Positions 1 to 12,850 of a stretch of DNA of 64,000 nucleotides are shown piece by piece. A model generated the notes under the pieces. That model was not told the DNA's origin. It saw only the letters and a list, made by a program, of their open reading frames with translations, and did no database searches. The first letter of the stretch is position 1. Every line of letters starts with the position of its first letter. Made by a program: the position numbers and the translations under genes. Source of the DNA: Aphelocoma coerulescens (lineage: Eukaryota; Chordata; Aves; Passeriformes; Corvidae); NCBI RefSeq assembly GCF_041296385.1, contig NC_091019.1, positions 7,649,264-7,713,263 of the forward strand, written 5' to 3'.

Positions 1-130
1 CTCCAGACAATATAGGAATGATAATATGACTGATTCTCTTGAAGGGACCTCAGGAGCATATCCACCAGAGGGGAGCAATGTGTACCATGACCAGGAATAG
101 AGGGGCCCTGCCTCTAGCCAGGTAGAGGAA

Positions 131-1534
131 ATGGATGGTCGGGTCTTTTGGATTGTGTGGATCCAATGGCCTGGCACATCTGACCCACAAAAATACACGG
201 CTTTGGTTGACACCGGCGCTCAATGTACTGTAATGCCATCAAGGTATGTGGGAGGGGAACCCATTTCCATTTCTGGGGTGACAGGAGGATCCCAGCAGCT
301 GACTGTACTGGAAGCTGAAGTGAGTTTAACTGGGAACAAGTGGCAGAAACACCCCATTGTGACTGCCCCAGAGGCCCCATGCATCCTTGGCATAGACTAT
401 CTCAGAAATGGATATTTCAAGGACCCAAAAGGACATCGTTGGGCTTTTGGGATAGCTGCTGTAGAGACAGAAGATATCAGACAACTGAGTACGTTGCCTG
501 GCCTCTCAGATGACCCCTCTGCGGTGGGACTGCTAAGAGTTGAAGAACAAGCACCAATCACCACAGTGTACCGTTGGCAATACCGCACCAACAGAGACTC
601 TGTGGTTCCTGTTCATGAGAGGATTCATAAACTAGAGACACAAGGGGTGGTCAGCAAAGCCTGTTCACCTTTCAACAGCTCTATATGGCCAGTGCGTAAG
701 TCCAGTGGAGAATGGAGACTGACGGTGGATTACTGTGGCCTGAATGAGGTCATGCCACCATTGAGAGCTGCTGTGCCGGACATGTTGGAACATCAGTAGG
801 AGCTGGAGTCCAAGGCAGCAAAGTGGTATGCCACCATCAATATTGCCAACGCCTTCTTCTCCATCCCTGTGGCAGCAGAGTGCAGGCCCCAGTTTGCCTT
901 CACCTGGAGGGGCGTGCAATACACCTGGAACCAATTGCCCCAGGGCTGGAAGCACAGTCCCACCATTTGCCATGGACTAATCCAGACTGCACTGGAAAAG
1001 GGTGAGGCTCCAGAACATCTGCAGTACATCAACGACATCATTGAGTGGGGGAACATGGCAACGGAAGTATTTGAGAAAATAGAGAAGATCATCCAGATTC
1101 TCCTGGAAGCTGGTTTCGCCATCAAGAAGAGCAAAGTCAAGGGACCTGCCTGGCAGATCCAGTTCCTGGGAGTAAAGTGGAAAGATGGATGGTGTCAGAT
1201 TCCCACCGAGGTCATCAACAAGATCACAGCAATGTCTCCACTGACCAACAAAAAGGAAACACAAGCTTTCCTAGGTGCCATAGGCTTTTGGAGGATGCAC
1301 ATTCCTGAGTACAGCCAGATCGTGAGCCCTCTCTACCTGGTTTCCCGCAAGAAGAACGATTTCCACTGGGGCCCTGAACAGCAGCAAGCCTTCACCCAGA
1401 TTAAGCAGGAAATCACTCATGTGGTAGCTCTTGGCCCAATCAGGACAGGACCAGAGGTGAAAAACATGCTCTATTCTGCAGCCAGGAACAAGGGTCTGTC
1501 CTGGAGCCTTTGGCAGAAGGTGCCTGGTGAGTGA
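131..1534 (+). pseudogene. pol: ERVL copy A protease and reverse transcriptase region of pol
   Basis: The frame opens with an aspartic protease carrying the active-site Asp-Thr-Gly-Ala (about 209-220) and a following I-L-G-I-D motif. It then enters reverse transcriptase, with an L-T-V-D-Y motif near 720 and L-P-Q-G-W near 940. An in-frame TAG at 797-799 interrupts RT in the same frame, so the two halves are one broken gene. The catalytic box that should contain two adjacent aspartates reads Y-I-N-D-I (about 1,024-1,038), so the first catalytic Asp is Asn. The frame ends at 1,534, and the sequence continues in another frame from 1,527. The ATG at 131 is incidental, since pol is normally made as part of a polyprotein. 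Non-functional. Confidence 0.85.
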
Positions 1535-2385
1535 GACTCGGGGTCGGCCACTGGGATTCTGGAGCCGAAGCTACAGAGGGTCCGAAGCCAACTACACTCC
1601 CACAGAGAAGGAAATCTTGGCTGCCTATGAAGGAGTTCAAGCTGCCTCAGAAGTAATTGGCACTGAAACACGGTTGCTTCTGGCACCTCGACTACCGGTG
1701 CTGGTTTGGATGTTCAAGGGAAAGGTTCCTTCCATGCATCACGCCACCGACACCACATGGAGCAAATGGATCGCCCTCATCATGCAGCGTGCCCGTATGG
1801 GAAACCCAAATCGCCCTGGGATTCTGGAAATTATAACAAACTGGTCTGAAGGTGTGACTTTTGGATTATCTTCTGAAGAAGAAGAGGAGCAGGTGACACG
1901 TGCCGAAGAAGCCCCACCATATAACGAGCTACCGGAGACTGAAAGACATTATGCCCTCTTCACTGATGGTTCCTGCCAAATTGTAGGTGCTAACCGGAAA
2001 TGGAAAACTGCAGTATGGAGCCCCACACGAGTTGCACAAGCTACCAAGGGACAAGGTGGATCAAGTCAGGTTGCAGAGCTTAAAGCCATCCAGCTGGCTT
2101 TGGATATTGCTGAACGAGAGAAGTGGCCAAGGCTCTATCTCTACACTGACTTGTGGATGGTAGCTAATGCTCTGTGGGGATGGCTGAATCGCTGGAGAAA
2201 GGCCAACTGGCTGCGCAGAGGGAAACCCATCTGGGCCGCTGAGATTTGGCAGGACATTGTCACCTGATTAGAGAGGCTGACCGTAAAGGTTCAACACGTG
2301 GATGCGCACGTACCCAAGAGTCGGGCTAATGAAGAACATGCGATGTTCTGCAGGTGGACCGAGTTGCCAAGATGAAAGTATCACA
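1527..2385 (+). pseudogene. pol: ERVL copy A RT connection and RNase H region of pol
   Basis: This continues pol after a frame change near 1,520-1,530. It holds the RT connection region (an EKEI-LAAYEG type motif near 1,605-1,635) and then RNase H with F-T-D-G-S at about 1,960-1,974, an A-E-L-K-A helix near 2,075 and Y-T-D-L near 2,140. A TGA at 2,265-2,267 ends the frame, but the same frame continues downstream with RNase H-like H-V-D-A-H residues, so it is an internal stop. An original CGA Arg codon decayed to TGA is a plausible origin (inference). It leads directly into the integrase remnant. Confidence 0.8.
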
Positions 2386-3286
2386 GGTGAAAGTATCTGG
2401 ACTGGCAGTACAAGGGAGAATTATTCCTAGCTTGTTGGGCCCATGATGCCTCTGGTCATCAGGGGAGAGATGTAACATACCCATGAGCCCATGACCGAGG
2501 GGTGGACCTTACCATGGACAGCATCTCACAGGTCATCCACAGTTGCGAGTCCTGTGCTGCAATCAAACAGGCCAAGCGGGTGAAGCCTCTCTGGTACGGT
2601 GGACAATGGTCAAAGTACAGATATGAGGAAGCCTGGCAAGTTGATTACATCACCCTTCCCCAAACCCGCCAAGGCAAGCACTACATGTTGACCATGGTTG
2701 AAGCAACCACTGGATGGCTGGAGACCTACCCTGTGCCTCATGCTACAGCCCGGAACACCATCCTGGGCCTGGAAAAGCAAGCCCTGTGGAGACATGGCAG
2801 CCCTAAGAGGATTGAGTCAAACAACGGGACTCACTTTAAGAACAGCCTCATAAACACCTGGGCCAGAGAACTCAGTATCGAATGGATTTATCATATCCCT
2901 TATCACGCACCAGCTGCCAGGAAAGTTGAATGCTGCAATGGATTACTTAAAACCACCCTGAAGGCAGTTGGTGGGGGGACCTTCAAAAATTGGGAAGTGA
3001 ACTTAGCAAAGGCCACCTGGATGGTCAATACCTGAGGGTCCATCAATCGAGCTGGTCCCGCTGAGTCTGAACCCTTGCACACAGTGGATGGAGATACCCT
3101 GTGGTACACATGAGAGATATTTTAGGAAAGGCTGTTTGGATTAATCCCAGCTCAGGCAAAGGCAAACCCATCCATGGGATTGTCTTTGCTCAAGGACCTG
3201 GTTACACTTGGTGGGTAATGCAGAAAGATGGAGAAACCCGTTGTGTACCACAAGGAGACCTAATCTTAAGTGAGAACTGTATGTAG
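2386..3286 (+). pseudogene. pol: ERVL copy A integrase region of pol
   Basis: The zinc-binding N-terminus is partly preserved: a histidine pair near 2,440-2,465 and C-x-x-C near 2,545-2,556. The core starts with W-Q-V-D-Y (about 2,634-2,650), giving the first catalytic Asp. The second catalytic Asp is replaced: the segment reads E-S-N-N-G-T-H (about 2,812-2,832). The third motif reads K-V-E-C-C-N-G near 2,920-2,943. A TGA at 3,033-3,035 interrupts the C-terminal part, which then resumes in another frame (3,101-3,286) with the W-W-V-x-x-K-D type C-terminal fold. Non-functional. Confidence 0.8.
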
Positions 3287-3373
3287 GGTTTCATTGTACG
3301 TGTGTGTGTGTAGAGTTTAAGCAAGGTATTGATTTGGGGTAATATAGATGGTAATAGAAGAAGGGGTGGATAA

Positions 3374-3948
3374 TGTCCTGGGTTGCAGTGTATTCTATTA
3401 TCATCCTCATGAGCTGTTGAAACCAGGTGGGGCAGTGTTTTCCTTGCCTCCTCCCCCTGGACTATCTTTCTGTTAATGGCCCATCAATGCCATGCCCCAT
3501 GACTCAGAGATAACTCCCCCTGGACTATCTTCTGTTAATGTCAATGCCTGGTCTCATGACTCATCATCCCATTGTGAGATGCTCCACCCAGAGGGAGCAA
3601 CCAAGCATTGCATCCTGGATATAATCGGAGATTCCGAACACCACAGACACCTTTCCACTGGATTCCCAGAGGACAGGAGCTACATAGGCACCACTGGACC
3701 TTCTGAGGAAGAGCAGGCCCTTTCTACAGGATCACTGCTTCAACAGAACCGCATCCATCACTTCAGGCGGACTACAGCCACCATTTTATTGGACTGCTAC
3801 CGCCACCCTGACTAACAGGGTGTCAGGTTGTATCCTGACTCTGTCAGTTTAACCCAGTGTTAAAGTTAACCCTTTATCTTTTTGATTTCCCTATTAAATT
3901 GTTGTTCTGACTTGGTGCCTCCCACTGGTTTGTTTTCAAACTAGTACA
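3374..3948 (+). mobile_element. 3' LTR of ERVL copy A (575 bp)
   Basis: It begins TGTCCTGGG and ends CTAGTACA, so it has the TG...CA ends of an LTR. It follows a purine-rich tract (AGAAGGGGTGGATAA, about 3,358-3,373) that can act as the polypurine primer. The frame of about 107 codons at 3,492-3,815 inside it is a chance frame. A solo LTR of the same family lies on the minus strand at 18,620-19,168, which supports both boundaries. Its partner 5' LTR is outside the window. Confidence 0.8.
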
Positions 3949-6900
3949 ATATCACAGTACTGTATATGATAGGACAAACAGTACTTCATCAGAAATTAAT
4001 TTTTCACTGCCATTCCTTTTTGCACATATGACAACTTTATATTATAAGGTTTGTTGAAAGAAACCTGATTAGTTTGTATCTTGTCCTGCATTTGCATCCC
4101 ACAGTATACTGAAGAGGCTTGCTTACACCTTTACACCCTTCTCATCTCCTGATGGACTTGGGCACTACAAAAGGAGGCTGAAGCTTGATTTATTTCATAC
4201 CTAATACGTCAGATCTATTATCTTATTATTCCTGGATTAGGACATAATGTATTTGCCTTAAATAATGCAGGCAGTCGTCTTAAAAATGTTCAGTGATTGA
4301 TGCATCTGTCTCCTTCCTTTCCTTATTTCTTTCTCCCTCTCTCAAATGCTATTTTAGCTAGGGGAAAAGTGTGCTTAAAGAAAGAAATGCACTCCCTCTG
4401 AGAAATGTACTGGTTTGAATCATTATGTAGAGAAAAATAATTCACTAGCTCAGAAAAACCTACCTGAGGAAAACAAAAAAAATTATTGAGTAAATATTTT
4501 TCTTCCCCTGGGTTTGCAAAACTTTCATTTATTGAAATTTTAGTTGCTGAATAAAGAACAGTAAAGGAGAGAAGATGTAGAGAATGACTCTATGATTCTA
4601 TTTTTTTTAATGACTGAAGGGCAGAATAATGAGTATGAATTCATTTTATGGAGTTGTTTTGCCTTTTATTTACATAACTGGAAGCTAGGAAAATAATTTG
4701 GGCAGCGACTAACAATAAATTTTGCAAGTTGATATAGATGTAGTTCTTCTAGCATGCAGCCAGGTAAAGAGAATGCTACAAATTTTTTTAAAAGTGTGCA
4801 TTGCTCTTCTTGTAGCAATTGGTAATGGTGTCATTGGCAGTTTAATTTCCTTTTCAGAACATGAAGTTCTTAATAGAACTAGAACATTCTCTTACAAGTT
4901 TGTAAAGTGCTTTATTCAAATAGGATGTGTTTTTTTATAGCAAGCCAAAAAGCATTAAAGATCAACTACTCCTATAATTAGATGCCTGTGAGGACAGATT
5001 AATTCATGGTGCCAAGGAGAGGTGGCCTGAATATTACATCTTTTAGTGTTAATCTACCTTATTCCACAAAGCTAGAAGGATTCTAGAAAAGAACTTTGAA
5101 ACATGAATTTAGATAAATACAAGTACATTAATAAATATTCCTTCTATAATTCATAGTCTGTTTTTAATTCATAAATATACTCATCATGTGTGCACACCCA
5201 CCCACCAACCCTTCCACAGGTACAGTAGAGAGAGTGCAAGTAGTGTAATAACCGAGATTTCAACCATTCATAGGCTGAGTGGTAAGATTGTTATCTTTCA
5301 AAAATCACCTTTTAAAGTGGGATTGGAACTATTTTACAGGATAAGCTTATCGTAGTAATGCCAGAGGAAAAAGCCCAACCAGACACCACAGTAGAAAATG
5401 GTCTTGCAAGGCTGCAAATTCAATCAACAGCTGTTACAGGAGCAGTTGAAGGCTTTTTTCCAGTCCTAATCACTTTTACTGATACAATTATTTGCTTTAT
5501 GAGGTGAAATAATTGTAACGAACCTTTAACCTGTGAAAACATCACTATGCTGTGCTTTGGTACTCATCAGAAATACCTGGCTTTCTGATTTTTTGGACCT
5601 TCCATGTTGCTTGCCTTCCCTATCAGTCAGAGGTCTTGGATTCACTTGAAAATTTAAATATTTTCTTCAGTATTTCATTGAGATAAAACTCAAAACACAT
5701 CACCAAAAATGTGATATGTGCCCTTTTGCTCTGCCTGTTTTTTTCTGCAAGCGTAGCTGAAATCAATAGAACTAATCTTAAAAACTCATAATATGCTATT
5801 TATCCAAGGCTAGGAGCATGTTGCTATGAGTGTGTATATAGACATCTGTGCTAATAGACAGTTCGCCCTCCATGGCAAATATATTTCTTATTTCCCACTG
5901 TAGGACTTAGTTATACTTAGCTATACTTAAATACTGGGGATTTATTTTGCTGCTGATAATGCCAAAACAAAATACAAAATAGCTGTCCCCACCACAGTCT
6001 GGGAAATATCTTTGACAAGATATTCTTACATGTGGCCATAAGCAGAATTAGACTTTCCAGCAGTATTGTGAAGTCAAAACAAATCCTTGAGCTGAGGAAG
6101 AGGGGAGAGTGCCTGTGAAAGCAGCCGATAGGGTTTTATCGGGTTTAAGACCACGGTGTGGAACACAGCTTGTGACTGATGGGGCAATTAAATGTATTAA
6201 AAAGTCAAACCTTGGTAATTTGTAGGGCCAGTTTTCTCCTGTCACCTCTGATTGCATTGCTAGGCAAAAATCCCTTGTGTCATCTTGAGAAGAAAAACTA
6301 AAAACAAAATAATAGATTACTGGAGAGGGAATAAAAAAATAGCTTTCCTCTCCACCTAATCTGTCTCTTTCAATTAAAAATGTGTTTAATATAAGCAAAG
6401 GCAAGCAAACATTCTGTCTCTACTATTGTTCTAGCTCACAAGGCTGAACAGCTCTAATCCATAATATCTGTAATATCACATCAATTTATGACTTGCATTT
6501 CTTGGTTTTCTTCTTTCTTGCAGCCTTGTTAATTATAGGTTGATCTAAAGAAGCAAGGAATATTCTGAAATAATGGAAAGGAATATCTTTTTGTGTTAAT
6601 TAGGCAAAGGATGTGAAATTGCCATGTATTGCGTTTATCAACAAGGAGGAAACCATGCAGTTGAAGATTAAACAGGCTGAGTGGTAATTAAGGTGCTCTT
6701 CCCTTTTTGACACAGCAACTTTAGTTTTATGGTTGTTAAAGTACATGGAATTTGTTCTTTTTAGTCTCCAAAATGGTATGTTAGGAGGGTTGAGGCTCTC
6801 TTGGTTTACATGGGATTTATGCAACACTAATAATGTGGTTTTATCCTGTCAGCACTTCAGAGTCTATACTGCTTGCGGCTGTTTGTGAAATGTTTTTAAA

Positions 6901-7324
6901 GAGAATCTGTGACAATTAAAATAACAGGTCATCTTGATTTTACATTGTGAAATAAGCATTACATCTGTTACATTCATCCCTGTTTTCCTCTGAGCTCTGG
7001 ATATAAAAATATCTGTATTTTTATAGTACAAATGTTAACAGAAGGACAACAGGACATTATCAGAAAGAACAGGAAAAGCTGTGTAGATACATAAAAAATC
7101 TATAAAATTTTCCAATGCACATATCAAACCGATCACAACAAATTAATGTCTTGGTGAAACTGATGCTATCTTGATTTTTGCCTTTTTTCTTTTATATATT
7201 CTCTGTAGTCTTTACACATATATTTGTAGCTCTGTAGTCTATTACTGTGACTTAACTTCAGTATTTTCCTAGGCAGAAAGACAAAATAAATTCCAGGACC
7301 CCTATGCTATCTTGGTTCTGTCGC
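3949..7324. other. AT-rich non-coding stretch, no gene seen
   Basis: Only short reading frames occur, with no recognisable protein, RNA gene or clear repeat boundary. T-rich and A-rich runs are frequent. There may be old unrecognised transposon remnants. Confidence 0.5.
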
Positions 7325-7975
7325 TGTTGAGACAGACGTGAAACTCGTGAATAATACACACCAACTCCGTCAGAAGGTAAAAGACATTTTATTCTACAAA
7401 GTTTCCATTTGTATAGTCTCTTGGCACTCATGCTGTGTCCTCATAGCTTCTACATTAACACCTCTTAAAACTTACTGGTAGGTTGCAACCATCACCAGTA
7501 AGAAAACAAATCTAAGCTAAAAACAACATCCCACAGACAGCTGCATGTTTTCGTCTCTTGTTTTTGGTTTCTTGCTTCTGTTGATGTTAAAGTTCTCATG
7601 GGTGCAAGCTGAATTCTCAAGCGTAAAGAGTAATTGTGCTTAAATATCTGTGAACTTTCTAACCAGCTGTTAGTTTTCACAGGTTCTCCTTAGAAACCAA
7701 AGTTGAGACCAGCTCTTCGAGATATAATTTTTATAAACAGGGTGTAGTCCTCATTTGAGGGGGGAGGATTTAGAAGGTGCTAGAGGTTGGGGGGCATGAC
7801 TTCACCAACTGTGCTTCTAATTGGGGGCACTTGTCAGATATGCAAATTTGTGAAATCTAGAAAATTGTATATGCGTTATGTGGTGTGTACACCTTCAGCA
7901 TTTTCCACCTGACTAATTGTGAACCTAAGGATCCTTATGTAAAGGTAACCCCTTTTTATCACACTAACTGTGTCT
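7325..7975 (-). mobile_element. Possible LTR remnant, minus strand
   Basis: The plus strand starts TGTTGAGACAG at 7,325, the reverse complement of an LTR end of the ...CTGTCTCAACA type. An AATAAA-type signal is present on the minus strand near 7,388-7,395. The far boundary and a target duplication could not be found, so the right edge is a guess. Confidence 0.35.
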
Positions 7976-10900
7976 AGCTTGTGACTCTAGGACCAGAGAA
8001 AAAGGCATCAAGACTGGCTGGCCAATAGCACTGGCAGGGTGAGGAATTGTGAAATTTGAAGGAACAGAGAAGCTACAATGGATTATCTTTCTAGCATTCT
8101 TTATTATCACTGACAAAAGATCATAATCAGATGCTTCAAGAATATGGCAACAGATTTTTAGTAATTGTGAAAATTCCTACATTTTCAGTTGATTTTCTGG
8201 TGCCAGTTGTCAGAGGTTTGCTTGAATAATGAAATAAGATTTAATACTATTTCCAAAGCTTTTGGTTGCCTAATAGGATCAGAAATTTTATTTTGAACTA
8301 AATTATTAGGAAAATAAAGGATTTTGTATTATAACGATGAGTATTTTGATGGTTCATTTAGCAGTTTAATTGTTTATCTGTTTGTGATACCAGAATAAAT
8401 CTTGATTCAGTTACATTAAATATTTTTACCTCACACAGTCTATAAACTTTAAATGTACTCAATTTGCTTAAAATTTAAATTGCCCATGTTTCAGTTTCAT
8501 TAAAAATTTCTTCTCCTGTCTTATGACACAAGTAGTGCAAAGCTGTTTTCTATGATCTTACCTTTATTACTTGACAATTTCTTAAGGTTTAAAAAAATAA
8601 AAGGGAAGTGAAGAAATTAGAGGGGATTTTTAATACTCTAACTTTTCAGCTAAAGTATTTAAAAATATGAAATTATTTATTTTTCTTAATTTTAAGTCTT
8701 TTTAGGCAAGATAATTATTCAGTTTCTAGGTGCGTAGCTGCTTCTTGGGAAGTGTGCTTTTTTTTTCTCTTATCTGCTGAGTAAAGTTTTGGTCCTGCTG
8801 GTCCATTTAAGTAAAATTTTTTGGCAGAATTAAGGACTCAGATATTCAAAGCTTCTGTGAATGTTAGGAAAATAATCAACTGATACAAGAGAGGTAATCT
8901 AAAACTGTTCAGTGGTCCTTGATGTACCTCTTTCCCCACAAACCTCTTCAGGATTCTTCTCACTATCTTGATGGTTCTGGCCATCTTGACCTTAATAATT
9001 TTGTCACCTCTTCACAATCCCTTTGATAATGTAAACATGGACATTAAGCAGTTTGCTGTAGGATGGTGCACAGATAAGAATTCATAAATTTGGGAGAGTC
9101 TTAGGGAAAGGACTTCAGAGAATGTCTTGATGCACACTCTGAAGTTTTGGTACTAGCACCTGTCAAAGGCAGGAGTACAGGTTACTGCATCAACATTGGC
9201 ATTTCATATGATCTTGATGTGTTTCAGGGATCATATTTTGCATTATTTTACCTGGTCCTATGCAGTGAATTCCTATCAGCAGTAGGTGCCTCCTTTGGAC
9301 AAATACCATGCTTTAATTACATTGAAAACAAATCCAGCTGTTGTCTTGGGAGCTGACACTGCTATGTAAACTATGCAGCATGAGGGAAGGTGATTCAGAG
9401 GTTCGCATTAACAGTATGGTCCTCACATGAACTAAAATGCTGATGCATGTGTACCTAATGAGACGTATCAGTAACCTCCCTCAATAGGAGGCTTGCTGTG
9501 TTCCCAGATAGTAATAGAGGACAAAAGTGTGAATGGTGAACTTTAAATCAGACTTTTGAAAACTCTCTAGCGGTTTACAAGCTAAGGATCTTTTCTCCAT
9601 CCAGTGAAGCAAATCTTTCTGTTTAATGACAGAGTTAAACTGTGAATATTCTGTCAGGATATGATTTTAAGATTTGCATCTACAAGTAAGAAATATTTGT
9701 GGTGATTAAAAAAGAAGTACATTTATGTCTTTGACTTATCTTTGTCAGGCAGTGACATGACTTTATGAGTAGGTTCAATCCTATCAAATTTGGCGTATCA
9801 TCAACATTACAATAACGTGCTTTATATCTTTAAAGAGATTTGAAATAACATTTCCTATATTGAAATGTAATGAACTGGTGTTTAACAAGAACTATTTTGG
9901 ATTCAAATGCTGTGTTTAGGAATAATTTAAAAGAAGAATTTTAATTGTATGAAAAACCCTGTGCAAAATTTAAGGGCTGAATGCATAACTTTTTTATATT
10001 CTGCAAATTCTTCATGCAGTTACATGAAGGTTTAGTCTGCAGAAAAATTATTAGCAGATCTCTGTTCTGTATTGCCTTCTGGATGAACTTGAATTTGCCA
10101 AATGTGCTTAGTGAAAATTATTTCACAACTTTCCACAAGGGAAAGGATGAGGACAGGTAGTATTAAGGTATTTTAGTTGAACCCTCATTTTACAACATCT
10201 AAACTAGTATTACTTTCATAACATTGTGAAGGTCTGGGGAAAAATGATTTTTTTAAAAAATTATGAAACTATTTCCTCTTAAGCTACACATTTTAAAAAG
10301 TAACATGCAGTTTAACTGTAAAATTCTGCATTGTTCAGACTGCCTTCATAACTGAACAGACAAGCCTCTTGATCTGATCAACAATGATGCAGAGAAAGTA
10401 GTCTGACCTGGGTAATAAAGGAATGATACAGCCTCAAGTCTTATTCAATAGATATTTCCACTGAAACAGCTTCATCTGTGTCCATGAGAATCCAAAATAA
10501 ATAACCTGCCTCTTGCTGCTGCTGAGTAGCATACAAAGTAAAGATTCAGGTAAGACTGGTATTCTAACTTCAGATTCACATAGCTAAACTAATGGACAAT
10601 ACCCACTGTAGTAAGTTGTATCCCCCATGTATGAAAGCAGGTAAGAATTATACAACTGAAAATAATTCAGAGACACAGAAAGTATCACAGCTGAGAAACC
10701 TGACCCAAAACACAACAGACCAATTTTGATATGATTGATCATGATCATAAATAACTTCATGGAAGTAAATTATTCCTCAGAGCAGTTCAAAACATGCCTT
10801 CACAAACACTGGGGGTAAACTCACATTAAACCTGTGTATAGTCCTTAGAAAACATATGTGCTTTCAAGCCAGGTGGGGATTGGTGGCCATCTTGGCTACA

Positions 10901-11190
10901 TAGACCACAAATAAATTGAGTTTAAAATCTCTGACCAGAGGAAAAGTGCCAGCAAAATCTCAACTCTGGGCATGAGGAGAGGTCACCTCAGGCTGTTCAG
11001 GGAAATAGTAAGTAAGGTCTCCTGAAAAAATGTTTTTGCAGGTGCTGGGGTCCATCAGTGCTGGTCACTTTTGAAATATCACCTCCTAAGGGCACAGGAG
11101 CAGGCGATTCCCAAATGTCAGAAGCCAAGCAGGTGAGGCAGAAGGCATCTTCTCTGGGAAAGAGGATGGAAAAGGAAGCTGTGTGCCTGG
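7976..11190. other. AT-rich non-coding stretch, no gene seen
   Basis: There is no convincing reading frame, RNA gene or repeat structure. Frames are below 70 codons and show no family resemblance. Confidence 0.5.
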
Positions 11191-11520
11191 TGGAAGCAAG
11201 GTCAAGAGACAAGAGAAGAATACAGAGATGCTGCTTGTCACTGTAGGGAGAAATTTGGTTCAGCCACAGCTCAACTGGAGAGGAAGGTAGCCAGGAATGT
11301 GGGGCACAATAAAAATTATTCAACTATCTTAATGGCAAAAGGCAGTGTAGAAATAACATCAGCCCCTTCCAGGATGGTCACCTCACAAATAGGAACAGAG
11401 ACAAGGCAGAGGTGTTTAATGCATTCTTTGCCTCCATCTTCAACATTCATCCCACTCTTCCTCATGCAAAACATGGATTGTCCCATGGGACACTGCAAAG
11501 TCCTTGAGGAGGGCTAGGCC
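11190..11520 (+). mobile_element. CR1 LINE ORF2 fragment
   Basis: Translating 11,390-11,450 gives a segment of the type D-K-A-E-V-F-N-A-F-F-A-S-I-F, which matches the conserved linker just before the RT domain of CR1 ORF2. Upstream, 11,230-11,330 fits the preceding CR1 region across two frames. It is broken by frame changes and has no continuing RT. CR1 is the dominant LINE of birds, so this supports an avian origin. Confidence 0.65.
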
Positions 11521-11920
11521 TGCTCAGCAACAACCAAAACACCCATGTGTGATGCAAAGCATTCCCATCCTGAATCCAAACCCATCATTGTGCCAGTTCC
11601 TGGAAAGAAAGGAACAGTATCCAGATCAAATCCACACCAGTGGGAACACGCAGATAGCTCTTTGGGAAAATCCTAATTTTTTTAACATCTTCTACTCCTC
11701 AGAAGATCTGACCTGATAGTGTAAAAGCCTTCCTGGTACTCAGTGGCTGTCTCAGGGGAGCTTCCTGGGGATGGAATAACCTCCTTTGTTTCTTGGGGAT
11801 CATCTCTGCCACTAAGCATGGAGTGTTCCCAGGTGGCACAGCTGTAGCATCCTGGGAGCTGTGGGGTGAAATCTGATGGCTCCAGGACACTTGGTGCTCT
11901 GCCACATATGGATACAAAAA

Positions 11921-12254
11921 TGCTGTTAGCAAGGAATTTTCCTGCTTCTTCTAAACTGTGGGATACTTTTCTCTCTCATGGAAGATAACAGCAGAAGTTC
12001 CGTAAACTAAGAACACCTGTGACCTTGTAGAACTATGTTTATGGTATAGTAGAAAAATATTTTGACAATGGGTGTTTTAGGATTTTAGCCAGTCACCCCA
12101 AGGGGTGGCTGATCCTTTGTCCAATTAGACTATGAAGAAAAAGTCTATAAAAGAGTTTGTAAAATAATTAAATCAATCAATCTTGCTGCACAATTCCTGC
12201 CTGCTGGATCTTCTCTCCTCCTCCCTACAGCTGCGGGACACGGTAATATTGACA
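11921..12254 (+). mobile_element. LTR, left copy of the 11.9-14.7 kb pair
   Basis: It shares long exact blocks with 14,325-14,674, including the segment from the GATCCTTTGTCC motif through a TATAAAAG box (near 12,146) to the CTGCGGGACAC end. The body is about 90% or more alike by eye. The left edge is uncertain by about 15 bp because similarity extends slightly upstream. Confidence 0.65.
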
Positions 12255-12439
12255 GCAGAAATAGCCACGTGTACCTGGGAATGCTTCCCTTGATGGGGCT
12301 CCCATTTTTACTTCTGGGATTTTCCTGGCCACATGAATGCTCAGGAATGCACCAGTTTTGCTGATATCCTTGGCTCCAAGGGAGCAGGAAGACCTGTCCA
12401 TGGAGTCTTCTCTGTCCATAGTCTGGCAGGTCTCACTGA

Positions 12440-12850
12440 GCATGTGGGAGGGATGGAGACTTTCAGGAGTGAGGCTCTCAGAGGGATTGAGGCACCTGGG
12501 GGGAAAGGAAGGATCTTGGAAGGCGAAGTATCTTGAAGGATTGGAGGCTCTCAGAGGGAATGGAGGCTCTCGGAAGGTGCTGGTTTTCAGAAGGATGCAG
12601 GTTCTCAGAGATGGGGAAGCTCTCAGAGGGAGAGAGGGAGACTGTTGGAAGGAGGGCTACTGTCCAAAGGAATGAGATTCTCAGGGGGCTGGAGGCTGTC
12701 AGAGGGAGTGGAGACTCCTGGAAGGATGGAGGATCTCTTGACGGCCTGAGGTTTTTGCATGGATGGAGGATCTCTGATGGAATGACACCCTTGAAAGAGT
12801 GGAGGCTCATCCAGGGATGGAGATTCTTGGTCACAGCAGCCTCTTGGAGG
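12440..12850 (+). repeat. Degenerate purine-rich minisatellite
   Basis: It has diverged tandem units of roughly 20-25 bp built around GGAGGCTCTCAGAGGGA, with variants such as GGAGGCTCTCGGAAGG and GGAGGATCTCTGATGG. It produces overlapping chance frames of about 110 codons on both strands, with repetitive composition rather than protein-like sequence. Confidence 0.6.

Larger units (their letters stand above)
1..3948 (+). mobile_element. ERVL-type (class III) provirus, copy A, 5' part outside window
   Basis: This is the 3' portion of an endogenous retrovirus: end of the gag region, protease, reverse transcriptase, RNase H, integrase, a short 3' non-coding stretch and a 3' LTR, all on the plus strand. 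There is no env frame between integrase and the LTR, as expected for ERVL. The protein regions resemble the ERVL family, for example in the tryptophan-rich integrase C-terminus and the order of domains. Several in-frame stops and at least two frame changes show it is dead. Two further ERVL-type copies occur in this window (about 35.9-41.5 kb and 52.3-59.3 kb). The 5' LTR and gag lie left of position 1. Confidence 0.85.

Noticed and set aside
3492..3815. 107-codon frame as a gene
   Set aside because: It lies wholly inside the ERVL 3' LTR and shows no protein family resemblance.
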